DNA of 64,000 bases from the NCBI RefSeq assembly GCF_001720485.1, contig NZ_CP017114.1, positions 310,001-374,000 of the forward strand, written 5' to 3'. A program made the translations under genes and the position numbers. Shown piece by piece: positions 17,715 through 28,880 of the stretch (within the stretch, counting starts at the first letter, position 1; each line of letters opens with the position of its first letter). The notes under the pieces are model-generated. The model ran no database searches. It was not told the origin of the DNA and saw only the letters and a list, made by a program, of their open reading frames with translations. Source of the stretch: Cobetia marina. Its GTDB lineage: Bacteria > Pseudomonadota > Gammaproteobacteria > Pseudomonadales > Halomonadaceae.

Positions 17715-20372
17715 GTGGACCCGATTACCTCGCGTCAACCAGGCACACATTCACTGTGGCGCATCCTTGGCATCAATGTCGCTTTGCTGGTGGTGTTGGG
17801 CGGGCTGTTTCTGGCGGGACAATGGTTTGATGTCCGCGAACAGGAGATGCAACGCCTCGAAGCGCTCGATACGCAACTGCACATCTCGACTGAACAGCTC
17901 GTGGCGGATGTCGCCCGCGAGATGATGGTGCTCGAGCGTGTGTTGCACGAGGAGACACCAAGACAGTGGAGAGGCTCGCTCGAGAGTGCGCTGGGGCGTC
18001 ATCCGGCGCTGGTCTCCCTGATGATGGTGCCGTTCGCCGATTATCGTGGCAGCAGCCTCAATCAGATCGGTGTCGGGCGCAGCTGCAAGTGGCAGCTCTC
18101 GCAGGCCGAGGCGCAATCCCTGCCCGGCAGAAGCAATCTGTTGTTCGGTTCGGCATTGCCTCTCGGGTCCGGACAGCCCGGCTTGCCTTTCTATCGCCAT
18201 ATGCAGCTCGAGGACAAGGCGTGGCTGCTGATCGGGTGCCTGGATTTCTCGGAGTCCAGAAGTCTGCTGGCCAATCCGGGGGCGGATGACGGGCAGCGCC
18301 TGCGCCTGTTCTCGACCAACGGACTGCTGCTGTTTTCCAGCCCCCAGGAGCACGCGCTGGGGGTGACGGGAAAGTTGCCGTTGCCGACGCTGGCCAACAT
18401 GGGCAAGTACATCTCCGAGCGTGGCGTGCGGCGTTATCACGTGGACGGCTTTGATGGCCGTCCGCGCATGGCGGCGGGCAGTTTTATCGCACCACTCAAG
18501 CTGTTCAGCGTCGTCAGTCAGCCTGTCTCGAGCCTGTGGTGGGTCTGGTGGCAGCGTATCTGGTTCGGTCTGCTGCTGGGAGGCATCTTCCTGGTGGTGC
18601 TTGGCGTGATGATCGCGCGTGCCGAGCGGCAACGCAGTGAGCGCCACGATGAGCTGGAGGGCGAGCTCGAATCGATGGCGGCGCGCTCGCGTACTCTGGT
18701 GACCTTGATGGATAACCTGCCCGGCGTGGTGTATCGCATCGAGGTCAACACCGGCACGCTGACCTTCATCAGCAGTGGCGCCGCGGAATTGTTCGGACGT
18801 TCGGCCGAGTCTCTGGTCGGGGCCGGCATCACTCTCAATGAGCTGATCCATCCCGAGGATCGCCCGTCCGTCGCGTCGGCGCGTCACTGGGCGATGTGCG
18901 CTCAGATGCGTCATGAACAGGTGTTCAGAATCGTCGCGGATCACGAGCGCTGGGTGCTGGACCGCAGCGTGATGATCGAGGGAGAGGAGGGTGTACGTTA
19001 CTGGGAAGGCCTGCTGCTGGATATCAGCGCCCACAAGGAGTCGGAGCGTCAGCTCGACTACCTGGCGCGCCACGATGCCTTGACGGGGCTCTACAACCGC
19101 AAGGCCTTCATGGCGGCGGCGGATGAGCGGGTCGCGATCGGAGGCGTGATGATCTATGCCGACATCGATCGCTTCTCGACGGTGAATGATGGCCTGGGGC
19201 ATGAGGCGGGGGATCAGCTGCTGGTCTCGATCGGTGAGCGCCTGCGGCGCATCCTGCCGCCCGGTGGCCTGGTCGCGCGTCTCGGGGCGGATGAGTTCGG
19301 CCTCTATTTCCCTCAGGTCGGCGAGCAAGCCGAGCAGATCGTGGCCGATGTCCAGCAGAAGCTGGAGCGCCCCTTCACGATTCTCGGGCGTCCCTTGATC
19401 ATCAGCCTGACGGCCGGCTACTCCCTGGCCGAGGCAGATGGTGATGCCCAGGCGTTGATGCTCAATGCGGACGTGGCGCTCTATCATGCCAAGTCGCGTG
19501 GCGATCATGCCCTGCGCTGGGAGTCCTCGCTGGACAAGCATGTCGCCTCGCGCATGACGCTGGAGCAGGACCTGCGTCAGGCCATCGAGCGCCAGCAGCT
19601 CTTCCTTCACTACCAGCCGCAGCTGAACGCGGCGGGAGAGCTGCTGGGGGTCGAGGCGTTGCTGCGCTGGCAGCATCCTGAGCTGGGCATGATCTCTCCG
19701 GCCCAGTTCATTCCGCTCGCGGAAGAGACGGGACTCATCTTCCGGCTGGGGCGTTTCGTGCTGGAAGAGGCCTGCGCCCAGATGGTGCGCTGGCAGGAAA
19801 GCGGCCTTTACATGCCGCGCATGGCCGTCAACCTCTCGGCGCGCCAGCTGACCTCGGGCTATGAGCATGAAGTGATCAGCGTGCTCGAGAGTCAGAATCT
19901 CGCGCCGACGCGCCTGGAGGTCGAGGTCACGGAGACCCTGTTGATCCAGGACATGGAGGGTGGGCTCAGCGTACTGAGAGCACTGCGGGAGCTCGGTGTG
20001 CGTGTGGCGCTGGATGACTTCGGGCAGGGATACTCGTCACTGTCCTATCTGTCTTCCCTGCCGCTGGATGTGCTCAAGGTCGACCGCAGCTTCGTGATGA
20101 AGATGGACGCTCTGGCGGAAGATGCGTCCGAGCAAGGGCGCGGCGGTCAGGTGGCCAGCGAGCAGGGAGCCAATGAGCAGGCCATCCAGCTGGTAGGTGC
20201 CATCATCAGTCTGGGGCATTCGATGGGGCACGAGATCGTGGCGGAAGGTGTCGAGACACAGGCGCAGTTCGAGGGGCTCAAGCGATTGCGCTGCGACAGT
20301 TATCAGGGCTACCTGCTGGCGCGCCCGATGACGGCGACGGCCATCGTCGAGCGTTATGGGCCTGGCAACTGA
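17715..20372 (+). CDS. Membrane PAS-GGDEF-EAL cyclic-di-GMP protein
   Basis: About 885 residues. One membrane helix near the N-terminus (about 17-38), a periplasmic sensor of about 240 residues, a second helix (about 283-306), a PAS domain (about 330-440, NLPGVVYRIEVNTGTL), then GGDEF and EAL. The GGDEF starts at HDALTGLYN (about 453), but its signature is GADEF (524-528) instead of GGDEF, so cyclase activity is doubtful. The EAL domain keeps EAL (647-649), the NLSARQL Asn, EVTET, DDFG (767-770) and AEGVET, so it looks like an active phosphodiesterase. I prefer GTG 17715, since the in-frame extension upstream runs through a perfect inverted repeat; this start is uncertain. Confidence 0.88.
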   Translation: MDPITSRQPGTHSLWRILGINVALLVVLGGLFLAGQWFDVREQEMQRLEALDTQLHISTEQLVADVAREMMVLERVLHEETPRQWRGSLESALGRHPALVSLMMVPFADYRGSSLNQIGVGRSCKWQLSQAEAQSLPGRSNLLFGSALPLGSGQPGLPFYRHMQLEDKAWLLIGCLDFSESRSLLANPGADDGQRLRLFSTNGLLLFSSPQEHALGVTGKLPLPTLANMGKYISERGVRRYHVDGFDGRPRMAAGSFIAPLKLFSVVSQPVSSLWWVWWQRIWFGLLLGGIFLVVLGVMIARAERQRSERHDELEGELESMAARSRTLVTLMDNLPGVVYRIEVNTGTLTFISSGAAELFGRSAESLVGAGITLNELIHPEDRPSVASARHWAMCAQMRHEQVFRIVADHERWVLDRSVMIEGEEGVRYWEGLLLDISAHKESERQLDYLARHDALTGLYNRKAFMAAADERVAIGGVMIYADIDRFSTVNDGLGHEAGDQLLVSIGERLRRILPPGGLVARLGADEFGLYFPQVGEQAEQIVADVQQKLERPFTILGRPLIISLTAGYSLAEADGDAQALMLNADVALYHAKSRGDHALRWESSLDKHVASRMTLEQDLRQAIERQQLFLHYQPQLNAAGELLGVEALLRWQHPELGMISPAQFIPLAEETGLIFRLGRFVLEEACAQMVRWQESGLYMPRMAVNLSARQLTSGYEHEVISVLESQNLAPTRLEVEVTETLLIQDMEGGLSVLRALRELGVRVALDDFGQGYSSLSYLSSLPLDVLKVDRSFVMKMDALAEDASEQGRGGQVASEQGANEQAIQLVGAIISLGHSMGHEIVAEGVETQAQFEGLKRLRCDSYQGYLLARPMTATAIVERYGPGN

Positions 20373-20395
20373 GTCTGCACGTGAAGGTGGCATGA

Positions 20396-20428
20396 AAAAG
20401 CCCCCGTCTCTTCGAGGCGGGGGCTTTT
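20396..20428. terminator. Bidirectional terminator between the GGDEF-EAL gene and slmA
   Basis: A 15-bp stem with one G-T pair, AAAAGCCCCCG...CGGGGGCTTTT, is closed by a 3-nt loop and followed by CTTTTG. It lies 23 bp from each of the two convergent genes. Confidence 0.9.
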
Positions 20429-20450
20429 CTTTTGCTCAAGCGGAGGGCCG

Positions 20451-21068
20451 TCAGACGGCAATCCGCTCCTGGCTGCTCAGCAGCAGGTCGCGACTCAACA
20501 GTCTCCACTGTTCTTCCCAGTGCTCGGTGGGTCGCTTGCGATAGTCGCTGCGGACATACTGTCCGATGCGGCCTTCGGCACTGGCCAGCAGGAGATTGGC
20601 TGCGGCTGTCACGGTAATGGCAGGCCGCAGGCCTTCACGAGGCTCGGCCTCGCGCAGTACCTGCTTGAGCTGGGTCTCGAGACGTTCGAACAGCTGCGCC
20701 ATGCGCACGCGCAGACGAGCCGTCTCCCCGGTCAGGGCATCGCCGTTGAGCAGGCGGCACAGTCCGGGATTCTTCTCGGCAAAGCCAAGCAGCAGGCTCA
20801 GGATATGGTGCACCCTGGCATGAGCCGTATCGTTGTCCTGCAGAATCAGCGCGATGCGCTCGAACAGGGTGCTCTCGATGAACTCGATCAGCCCTTCGAA
20901 CATGCGCGCCTTGCTGGGGAAGTGACGATAGAGTGCAGCCTCGGAGACGCCGACCTGACGTGCCAATGCCGCGGTGGTGATACGTTTGCCGCTGTCCTCT
21001 TCCAGCATCAAGGCAAGTGCCTGGAGGATCTGTTCGCGACGTGATTGTTTTGGATTCGCCTGCGTCAT
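20451..21068 (-). CDS. slmA: Nucleoid occlusion factor SlmA (TetR family)
   Basis: DNA-binding protein of 205 residues that blocks FtsZ ring assembly over the nucleoid. The N-terminal TetR helix-turn-helix reads RITTAALARQVGVSEAALYR then HFPSK, followed by MFEGLIEFIEST, all close to E. coli SlmA. The mid-protein signature LLLGFAEKNPGLCRLLNGDA and the C-terminal YVRSDYRKRPTEHWEEQW confirm this member of the family. As in E. coli it is near dut and coaBC on the same strand, with argB and algC inserted between. Confidence 0.94.
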   Translation of the reverse strand: MTQANPKQSRREQILQALALMLEEDSGKRITTAALARQVGVSEAALYRHFPSKARMFEGLIEFIESTLFERIALILQDNDTAHARVHHILSLLLGFAEKNPGLCRLLNGDALTGETARLRVRMAQLFERLETQLKQVLREAEPREGLRPAITVTAAANLLLASAEGRIGQYVRSDYRKRPTEHWEEQWRLLSRDLLLSSQERIAV

Positions 21069-21183
21069 GGAATCTTGTCATTTCTCGCGGCCTGCAGCGA
21101 TGTGCTGCGGGCGGGTCCGTGTCCTGAGGCGTGTCGCTGGCCTCGCGCGAATCACCGGAAGTCTGGCCCCGGCTTTATGCTCT

Positions 21184-22161
<978 letters not shown>

Positions 22162-22260
22162 CTATCACTTGCGTTACGCCTGCGCGCACCACGTCATGGA
22201 AAGAGGTGATGGCAACCGGCGCTGCCATGGGAAAGAGTCACCCGGGCCGGGGAGTCAGCG

Positions 22261-22296
22261 GACCGGCACGGCGGTCATCCTGCTGCCGCGCCGGTC
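22261..22296 (-). terminator. Possible hairpin after algC
   Basis: An imperfect stem (GACCGGC / GCCGGTC plus four more pairs after a mismatch) lies 37-72 bp past the algC stop on the minus strand. There is no T-tract, so the call is weak. Confidence 0.3.
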
Positions 22297-22332
22297 GTTG
22301 ATCGCCTGCCCGGGCCGATCAGAACGCCTCGA

Positions 22333-23715
22333 TCAGAACGGGGCGGTGATGCTTGGCTCGGCCTGCTTCAGTGCGGCGCGGAAGCTGTCCTTGATGCGCT
22401 CCAGCGCCGCCTCTGACTTGCCTTCGAAGCGCAGTACCAGCACCGGTGTGGTGTTGGAGGCGCGGCACAGGCCCCAGCCGTCGGCGTAGTCGACGCGAAT
22501 GCCATCCAGCGTGGTCTTCACGCCGTCGTCACCGAAGTCACCTTCGCTGGCCAGTCGCTCGACGATAGCGAACTTGGTCTCATCGGTCACTTCCACGTTG
22601 ATCTCGGGGGTGCCCAGATCCTGCGGATAGCGTGCGAAGAAGGTGTCGGCATCGACATCCTGCTTGGCGAGGATTTCCAGCAGACGCGCCGCGCCGTAGA
22701 GGCCATCGTCGAAGCCGAACCAACGCTCCTTGAAGAAGATGTGGCCGCTCATCTCGCCGGCCAGGGCCGCGCCGGTTTCCTTCATGCGCGCCTTGATCAG
22801 GGAGTGGCCGGTGCGCCACATTTCCGGTGTGCCTCCCGCCTTCTCGATCACGGTGGCCAGGTTGCCGGTGCACTTGACGTCGAAGATGATGCGCGCGCCC
22901 GGTACACGTTCAATGAGGTCTTCCGACAGTGCCATCATCAGACGGTCGGGATACAGGATCTCGCCCTTGGGCGTGACGACGCCGAGGCGATCGCCGTCGC
23001 CATCGAAGGCCAGACCGATGTCCGCGCCGGTTTCCTGCATGGTTCTGATCAGGTCCTGCAGGTTCTCCGGCTTGCCCGGGTCCGGGTGATGGTTCGGGAA
23101 GTTGCCATCGATCTCCTCGAACAGCGGGATGGTCTCGACGCCGAGGCGACGGATCAGCTCCGGGCCCAGCTCACCAGCCACGCCATTGCCGCAATCGACC
23201 ACTGCCTTGAGCGGGCGCTTGACGACCACGTCGCCGGTAATCTGATCCAGGTAGCGTTCGCGCACGTCTTCTTCACGCAGGCTACCTTCGCCTTGCGCCA
23301 GATCGCCTTCCTGCAGGCGGCGATAAAGGTCGGTGATGGTGTCGCCGGACAGGGTCTCACCCGCCAGCACGATCTTCAGACCGTTGTAATTGGCCGGGTT
23401 GTGGCTGCCGGTCAGCATCACGCCGGAGCGGGTGCCTTCCAGGATATTGGTGGCGTAGTAGAGCACCGGGGTCGGCACCATGCCGATGTCGATGACATCA
23501 CGGCCGGCATCGCGCAGGCCGGCAATCAGCGCCTTGGACAGGCGCGGGCCGGAGAGGCGACCATCGCGGGCGACCACGACGGTGGACTCACCGCGTGCCG
23601 CGGCTTCGCTACCGATGGATTGGCCGATGGCGCGCACGCCGTCTTCGGTGAGGGTCTCATCCACGATGCCACGGATGTCGTAGGCGCGAAAAATTGAAGC
23701 GGGTACCTGACTCAT
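22333..23715 (-). CDS. algC: Phosphomannomutase / phosphoglucomutase AlgC
   Basis: Interconverts mannose- or glucose-1- and 6-phosphates for LPS core, exopolysaccharide and compatible-solute precursors. The 460-residue protein carries the phosphoserine loop MLTGSHNPANYNG, the metal loop FDGDGDRLGVV, the sugar-binding GEMSGHIFFKERW and the phosphate-binding RASNTTPVLVLRFE. AGGGA precedes the ATG at 23715. Placement between dut and argB is exactly the Pseudomonas order. Confidence 0.95.
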   Translation of the reverse strand: MSQVPASIFRAYDIRGIVDETLTEDGVRAIGQSIGSEAAARGESTVVVARDGRLSGPRLSKALIAGLRDAGRDVIDIGMVPTPVLYYATNILEGTRSGVMLTGSHNPANYNGLKIVLAGETLSGDTITDLYRRLQEGDLAQGEGSLREEDVRERYLDQITGDVVVKRPLKAVVDCGNGVAGELGPELIRRLGVETIPLFEEIDGNFPNHHPDPGKPENLQDLIRTMQETGADIGLAFDGDGDRLGVVTPKGEILYPDRLMMALSEDLIERVPGARIIFDVKCTGNLATVIEKAGGTPEMWRTGHSLIKARMKETGAALAGEMSGHIFFKERWFGFDDGLYGAARLLEILAKQDVDADTFFARYPQDLGTPEINVEVTDETKFAIVERLASEGDFGDDGVKTTLDGIRVDYADGWGLCRASNTTPVLVLRFEGKSEAALERIKDSFRAALKQAEPSITAPF

Positions 23716-23757
23716 GGTGCATCCCTGTCGGTTGAATCAATCGTGAGAAGTCATGGC

Positions 23758-23791
23758 CGGCATGCCGTGCGAACACTATCGCGGCATGCCG
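23758..23791 (-). terminator. Possible hairpin between dut and algC
   Basis: A 10-bp stem around CGGCATGCCG arms with a 14-nt loop lies in the dut-algC gap. It may be a terminator or an mRNA structure. Confidence 0.3.
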
Positions 23792-23868
23792 ACGGGTGCG
23801 GCTAGCAAGCGGTTCCATCTGTCACGGAGCGCTGTCGGGTTTCGGTGGCGAGTCGTCTGCAATGAGCT

Positions 23869-23909
23869 GTCAGTGACGGCCTGTCAGTGACGACCCGTCA
23901 ATGACGACC
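23869..23909. repeat. Three 14-bp direct repeats at the dut 3' end
   Basis: GTCAGTGACGGCCT, GTCAGTGACGACCC and GTCAATGACGACC stand head to tail, the last copy covering the dut stop codon. The copies differ at one to three positions. Function is unknown. Confidence 0.6.
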
Positions 23910-24356
23910 AGAATGGCCAAAGCCGCCTTCACCGCGCTGGCTGGCCTCGAATTCCGTGACCTCGACCAGTTCGGCCTGTACAACCGGGACTAGCACGTAC
24001 TGTGCCAGTCGCTCACCGGGTTCCAGCACGAACTCGCTGTCGCCGCGGTTCCAGACCGAGATCATCAGTTCGCCCTGGTAGTCGGAATCGATCAGACCGA
24101 CCAGATTGCCCAGCACGATGCCGTGTTTATGCCCCAGACCGGAGCGCGGCAGGATCATGCCGGCCAGTGCGGGGTCGGCGATGTGGATCGCCAGGCCGGT
24201 ACGCACCAGCTCACAGGCGCCCGGGGCCAGTGTCAGCGGGGCATCCAGCAGTGCGCGCAGGTCCATGCCGGCACTGCCGGGAGTCGCATGGTGGGGTAGC
24301 GGGTAATCGCGAACGCGCTCGTCGAGGATCTTGAGTTCGAGCCGGGGGCGGGTCAT
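23898..24356 (-). CDS. dut: dUTP diphosphatase
   Basis: Hydrolyses dUTP to dUMP, keeping uracil out of DNA and feeding thymidylate synthesis. The 152-residue trimeric dUTPase has all motifs: GSAGMDLRA (1), [10 protein letters not shown] (2), [11 protein letters not shown] (3), RLAQYVLVP (4) and the C-terminal [10 protein letters not shown] (5). Its ATG follows the coaBC stop with no gap, the conserved dfp-dut arrangement, so it is translationally coupled. Confidence 0.96.
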   Translation of the reverse strand: MTRPRLELKILDERVRDYPLPHHATPGSAGMDLRALLDAPLTLAPGACELVRTGLAIHIADPALAGMILPRSGLGHKHGIVLGNLVGLIDSDYQGELMISVWNRGDSEFVLEPGERLAQYVLVPVVQAELVEVTEFEASQRGEGGFGHSGRH

Positions 24357-25688
<1,332 letters not shown>

Positions 25689-26097
25689 GGTGTCCTGCAT
25701 CCCTGATCCGTCAATGTCAAAGCTCTCGCGTTCGCCTCTACCATATCACCGTGATGCAACCTTGCGTAGCGTCGCTGGCCGGGCACGCCGTCTGTCGCGG
25801 GTGCGGACACTGACCTGTCGCGGGTGCGGACACTGACCTGTCGCGGGTGCGGACACTGACCTGTCGCGGTACGACGAGCCGCGAGCCAGGAGGGCTCAGC
25901 CAGCCAGAAAGCGCGCCAGGCATGCAAGCGTTGAGAGTGACGCTGGCGGCAGTGACGGGCGAAGACCACGCTTCTCAGTCCAAATGCTGATGTCGCGTCA
26001 TGCTCCTTGGCGTGTCGGTGGGCCTGCCCTGAGGCAGGCATGGCCACTCTCGTGGCGCGCCGGATGTCAGCATCACTGTCACGAGAGGAGAATGTGC
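25689..26097. other. Divergent region between coaBC and radC
   Basis: About 400 bp separate these divergent genes. The region holds a 23-bp tandem array (25792-25869) and a small perfect hairpin GCCTGCC-CTGA-GGCAGGC at 26022-26039 on the radC side. Promoters for both genes must lie here. No ORF in it looks coding. Confidence 0.6.
25792..25869. repeat. 23-bp tandem repeat, 3.4 copies
   Basis: Three identical head-to-tail copies (25792-25814, 25815-25837, 25838-25860) of a unit beginning CTGTCGCGGG and ending CGGACACTGAC, plus a 9-bp partial copy. The unit length is not a multiple of three and there is no spacer, so it is neither a coding repeat nor CRISPR. It lies in the intergenic space between coaBC and radC. 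Confidence 0.95.
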
Positions 26098-26772
26098 ATG
26101 GGCATCAGGGAGTGGCCAATCGGGGAGCGGCCCCGTGAGAAGCTTCTGTCATCGGGGGCTGCTGCGCTATCAGATGCCGAGTTGCTGGCAATCTTCCTGC
26201 GAGTGGGAATCAAGGGACGTTCGGCGGTGGACCTGGCGCGCGACCTGTTGACCACCTTCGGCGGGCTGCGCCCACTGCTGGAAGCCAGTCAGCAGGATTT
26301 CTGTGCCGCGCGAGGCCTGGGAGATGCCAAGTACGTACAGTTGCAGGCGTCGCTGGAGCTGTCCCGTCGACATCTGGAAAGCCTGTTGATGCGCGGGGCG
26401 GCATTGACCTCACCGCTGCTGGTACGGCGCTACCTCTCCTCTCATCTGCGTGATCTGCCACATGAGGTCTTCGCCGCACTCTTCCTGGATAGTCAGCATC
26501 GCGTCATTCGCTTCGAGACACTCTTCACCGGCACGCTGGATGCTGCTGCCGTCTACCCGCGCGAAGTGGTCAAGCGGGCGCTGGCGCTCAACGCGGGCGC
26601 CTTGATACTCGCCCACAACCATCCCTCCGGAGTGGCGGAGCCCAGTGATGCCGATCGTCGTATCACCCAGCGCCTGGAAGAGGCGTTGGGGCTTTTCGAT
26701 ATCCGGGTGCTGGATCACTTCGTGGTGGGGGACGGCGAGGTGATCTCCTTCGCCGAGCGTGGCTGGTTGTGA
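26098..26772 (+). CDS. radC: RadC family JAMM-domain protein
   Basis: A 224-residue protein of the RadC/YicR family. The N-terminal half carries a helix-hairpin-helix-like region ([17 protein letters not shown]) after the conserved [12 protein letters not shown]. The C-terminal half is a JAMM metalloprotease-like domain with the HNHPSG motif and D11 downstream (EPSDAD). Its cellular role is not established; the old DNA-repair assignment of RadC was withdrawn. The start is fixed by GAGAGGAGA 7 bp upstream. It is divergent from coaBC, as in E. coli. Confidence 0.93.
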   Translation: MGIREWPIGERPREKLLSSGAAALSDAELLAIFLRVGIKGRSAVDLARDLLTTFGGLRPLLEASQQDFCAARGLGDAKYVQLQASLELSRRHLESLLMRGAALTSPLLVRRYLSSHLRDLPHEVFAALFLDSQHRVIRFETLFTGTLDAAAVYPREVVKRALALNAGALILAHNHPSGVAEPSDADRRITQRLEEALGLFDIRVLDHFVVGDGEVISFAERGWL

Positions 26773-27274
26773 GCCAGGCATCGCCTCGGTCTTGTGCGAC
26801 CTCTTTCGGCAAGGCGCTGAGACGAGAGCAGGGGGGAAGAGAAGGAAGAAGAAGGAGCGGATGGGAAGGAGGCGCCCTGCGGATGTCCGGTCTGGTCAAT
26901 TGTCGGGCCTGCCGGGTGACAGGGATTGCAAAACAGGGCGTCGATTGTGGTAATGTTGCGCCTCCCGTACCACCCACCACAGAATTCGCGACCACTCTGG
27001 CCGACATTGGCTGAGTGAAGCGTCTGGCTAAGCAAGCGTCTGTACCGATGTGACAGCTCGGGCGAAGCGTGTTGGCGAAAAAAATCCGTCTTGGGCGTGC
27101 TTTCGCGTTCCTCTTCGGGTAAAATGCTGCGCCTGCACGTTCCAGTACCCTGAAGCTTGTCTTCCGGAATGGACGTAACACACTTTGAAATCAGGGCATG
27201 AGGCGGCGCCTGCCACTTCCGGTTTGCCCGACAGGTTTTGAACAACTTAGCCAACGCAGCGGTTGGAGGCTCCA
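26773..27274 (+). other. Intergenic region radC to rpmB
   Basis: About 500 bp without a gene. Two similar promoter-like stretches stand out: GGTAATGTTGCGCCTCC near 26949 and GGTAAAATGCTGCGCCTGC near 27118. The second contains a TAAAAT -10 and a GC-rich discriminator and is the better candidate for rpmB. The purine-rich stretch at about 26830-26870 is low complexity. Confidence 0.5.
27120..27125 (+). promoter_or_regulatory. Possible -10 element for the rpmB-rpmG operon
   Basis: TAAAAT lies 150 bp before rpmB and is followed by a GC-rich discriminator, as in stringently controlled ribosomal promoters. No strong -35 is seen. Confidence 0.4.
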
Positions 27275-27511
27275 ATGTCCAAAGTATGTCAGGTTACCGG
27301 CAAGCGCCCGGTGACTGGTAACAACGTTTCTCACTCCCAGCGCAAGACTCGTCGCCGGTTCCTGCCGAACCTGCACACCCACCGTTTCTGGGTTGAATCC
27401 CAGCAGCGCTTCGTCAAGCTGCGCGTCTCTACCAAGGGCATGCGCATCATTGACAAGAAGGGTATCGACGAAGTCCTCAAGGACCTCACTGCACGTGGCG
27501 AGCGCTTCTAA
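27275..27511 (+). CDS. rpmB: 50S ribosomal protein L28
   Basis: A 78-residue basic protein of the large ribosomal subunit, with the typical opening [20 protein letters not shown] and the RRFLPNLH block. A strong TTGGAGG at 27263-27269 fixes the start. rpmG follows 92 bp later, the universal rpmB-rpmG pair. Zn-binding Cys pairs are absent, so it is the zinc-independent form. Confidence 0.97.
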   Translation: MSKVCQVTGKRPVTGNNVSHSQRKTRRRFLPNLHTHRFWVESQQRFVKLRVSTKGMRIIDKKGIDEVLKDLTARGERF

Positions 27512-27603
27512 ACACTAGAAGACAGCCCCTGTAGCAATGGCAACCGAGCCGAGGGCAACGCTCTCAATCGTTCGGTGAATGCGACTGTGGAAGGAAACTG
27601 AAA

Positions 27604-27759
27604 ATGCGTGACAAGATCAAGTTGGTGTCAAGTGCCGGTACTGGCCACTTCTACACCACCGACAAGAACAAGCGTAACACTCCGGACAAGCTTGAATTCA
27701 AGAAGTACGATCCGGTCGTTCGCAAGCACGTGATGTACAAGGAAGCCAAGATCAAGTGA
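27604..27759 (+). CDS. rpmG: 50S ribosomal protein L33
   Basis: A 51-residue protein, [20 protein letters not shown] onwards, ending [11 protein letters not shown]. It aligns along its whole length with E. coli L33 apart from a slightly shorter N-terminus. It has no cysteines, so it is the zinc-independent type. AAGGAAA precedes the ATG. It is cotranscribed with rpmB and ends before a strong terminator. Confidence 0.96.
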   Translation: MRDKIKLVSSAGTGHFYTTDKNKRNTPDKLEFKKYDPVVRKHVMYKEAKIK

Positions 27760-27790
27760 TCTTGTCTCCCGCCAGCGTGCTGTCGGAACC

Positions 27791-27822
27791 CTCGAAAACC
27801 CGGTCCTGACCGGGTTTTCGAG
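27791..27822 (+). terminator. Terminator of rpmB-rpmG
   Basis: Perfect 14-bp stem CTCGAAAACCCGGT / ACCGGGTTTTCGAG with a CCTG loop, 31 bp after the rpmG stop. Confidence 0.9.
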
Positions 27823-27914
27823 TATCTGGATGTCGGAGTTCCGGCATCCTGCAACAGGGTGGCGGCTTCTGTCGTCACCCTGTTGTGCGTCTGGCGGTCA
27901 GTCGAGGAGGAAGC

Positions 27915-28730
27915 ATGCCCGAATTACCGGAAGTCGAGACGACTCGCCGTGGTATCGCACCATTGGTCGAGGGCCAGGAGGTCACCGAGGTGATCGTGCG
28001 TCAGCCACGGCTGCGCACGCCAGTACCGAGTGAGCTGGCGGAGTGGCTGGTGGGGCAGCGTTTCGGTGAGCTCTCGCGCCGTGCCAAGTACCTGCTGTTG
28101 CCGATCGCCGATGGCCACCTGCTCTGGCATCTGGGCATGTCCGGCAGTCTGAGGCTGGTACCCATCGGCACGCCGCCCCGTACGCATGACCATGTCGATG
28201 TGGTGCTGGGCAATGGCCAGGTGTTGCGCTATCACGACCCGCGTCGCTTCGGTTTCGTCGACTTCGTGCGCGGTGACCCGCACGCTGACACACGTCTGGC
28301 GAGGCTCGGGCCGGAGCCCTTGTCGGACGCCTTCACCGGTGAGCTTCTCTTCGCGCGCTCGCGCAAGCGACGCGTGGCGATCAAGCCTTTCCTGATGGAC
28401 AACGCCAATGTGGTCGGCGTGGGCAACATCTACGCCAGTGAGGCGCTCTTCATGGCCGGCATCGACCCGCGTCGTCCGGCGGGGGAGACCTCCCTGGAGG
28501 AATATGAGCGCCTCGCCGAGGCCTCACGCAGCGTGCTGGCGGCCGCCATCGAGCAAGGCGGTACCACCTTGCGTGATTTCGTCGGTGGTGATGGCAAGCC
28601 CGGCTACTTCGCCCAGCGCCTCAACGTCTATGGGCGAGGGGGCGAGCCCTGCCGCGAGTGTGGCCATGAGATCATGAGCCTGGTGCTCGGGCAGCGTGCC
28701 AGTTGCTTCTGCCCTCATTGCCAGAGCTAG
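27915..28730 (+). CDS. mutM: Formamidopyrimidine-DNA glycosylase (Fpg/MutM)
   Basis: Removes 8-oxoguanine and formamidopyrimidines from DNA and cleaves the abasic site. The 271-residue enzyme starts [14 protein letters not shown], the catalytic Pro-2/Glu-3 end, which fixes the start; GAGGAGGAAGC lies just before. The H2TH domain includes [17 protein letters not shown], and the C-terminal zinc finger has CRECGHEI and CPHC. It follows rpmBG, as in E. coli (rpmB-rpmG-mutM). Confidence 0.97.
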   Translation: MPELPEVETTRRGIAPLVEGQEVTEVIVRQPRLRTPVPSELAEWLVGQRFGELSRRAKYLLLPIADGHLLWHLGMSGSLRLVPIGTPPRTHDHVDVVLGNGQVLRYHDPRRFGFVDFVRGDPHADTRLARLGPEPLSDAFTGELLFARSRKRRVAIKPFLMDNANVVGVGNIYASEALFMAGIDPRRPAGETSLEEYERLAEASRSVLAAAIEQGGTTLRDFVGGDGKPGYFAQRLNVYGRGGEPCRECGHEIMSLVLGQRASCFCPHCQS

Positions 28731-28880
28731 TGCCGTCCGTGCCGGCACGGGTCAGACATGTCTCACTGACCCTTGATGATCACTTGACCGGAGGCTCCGT
28801 GACCGGGGCCGCCATGACGACTAGAATGGCCCCATTCGGGCGCGCCCTGTCGTCGTCCTGTCCCTTTCCCTGTCTTATGG

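Noticed and set aside
17751..19868. Long open frame of 705 codons on the minus strand opposite the GGDEF-EAL gene
   Set aside because: It is a mirror of the high-GC coding strand. Its translation is rich in His, Gln and Arg with no domain, whereas the plus-strand product has complete PAS, GGDEF and EAL motifs.
25792..25869. Possible CRISPR array
   Set aside because: The 23-bp units are directly adjacent, with no spacers and no cas genes nearby.
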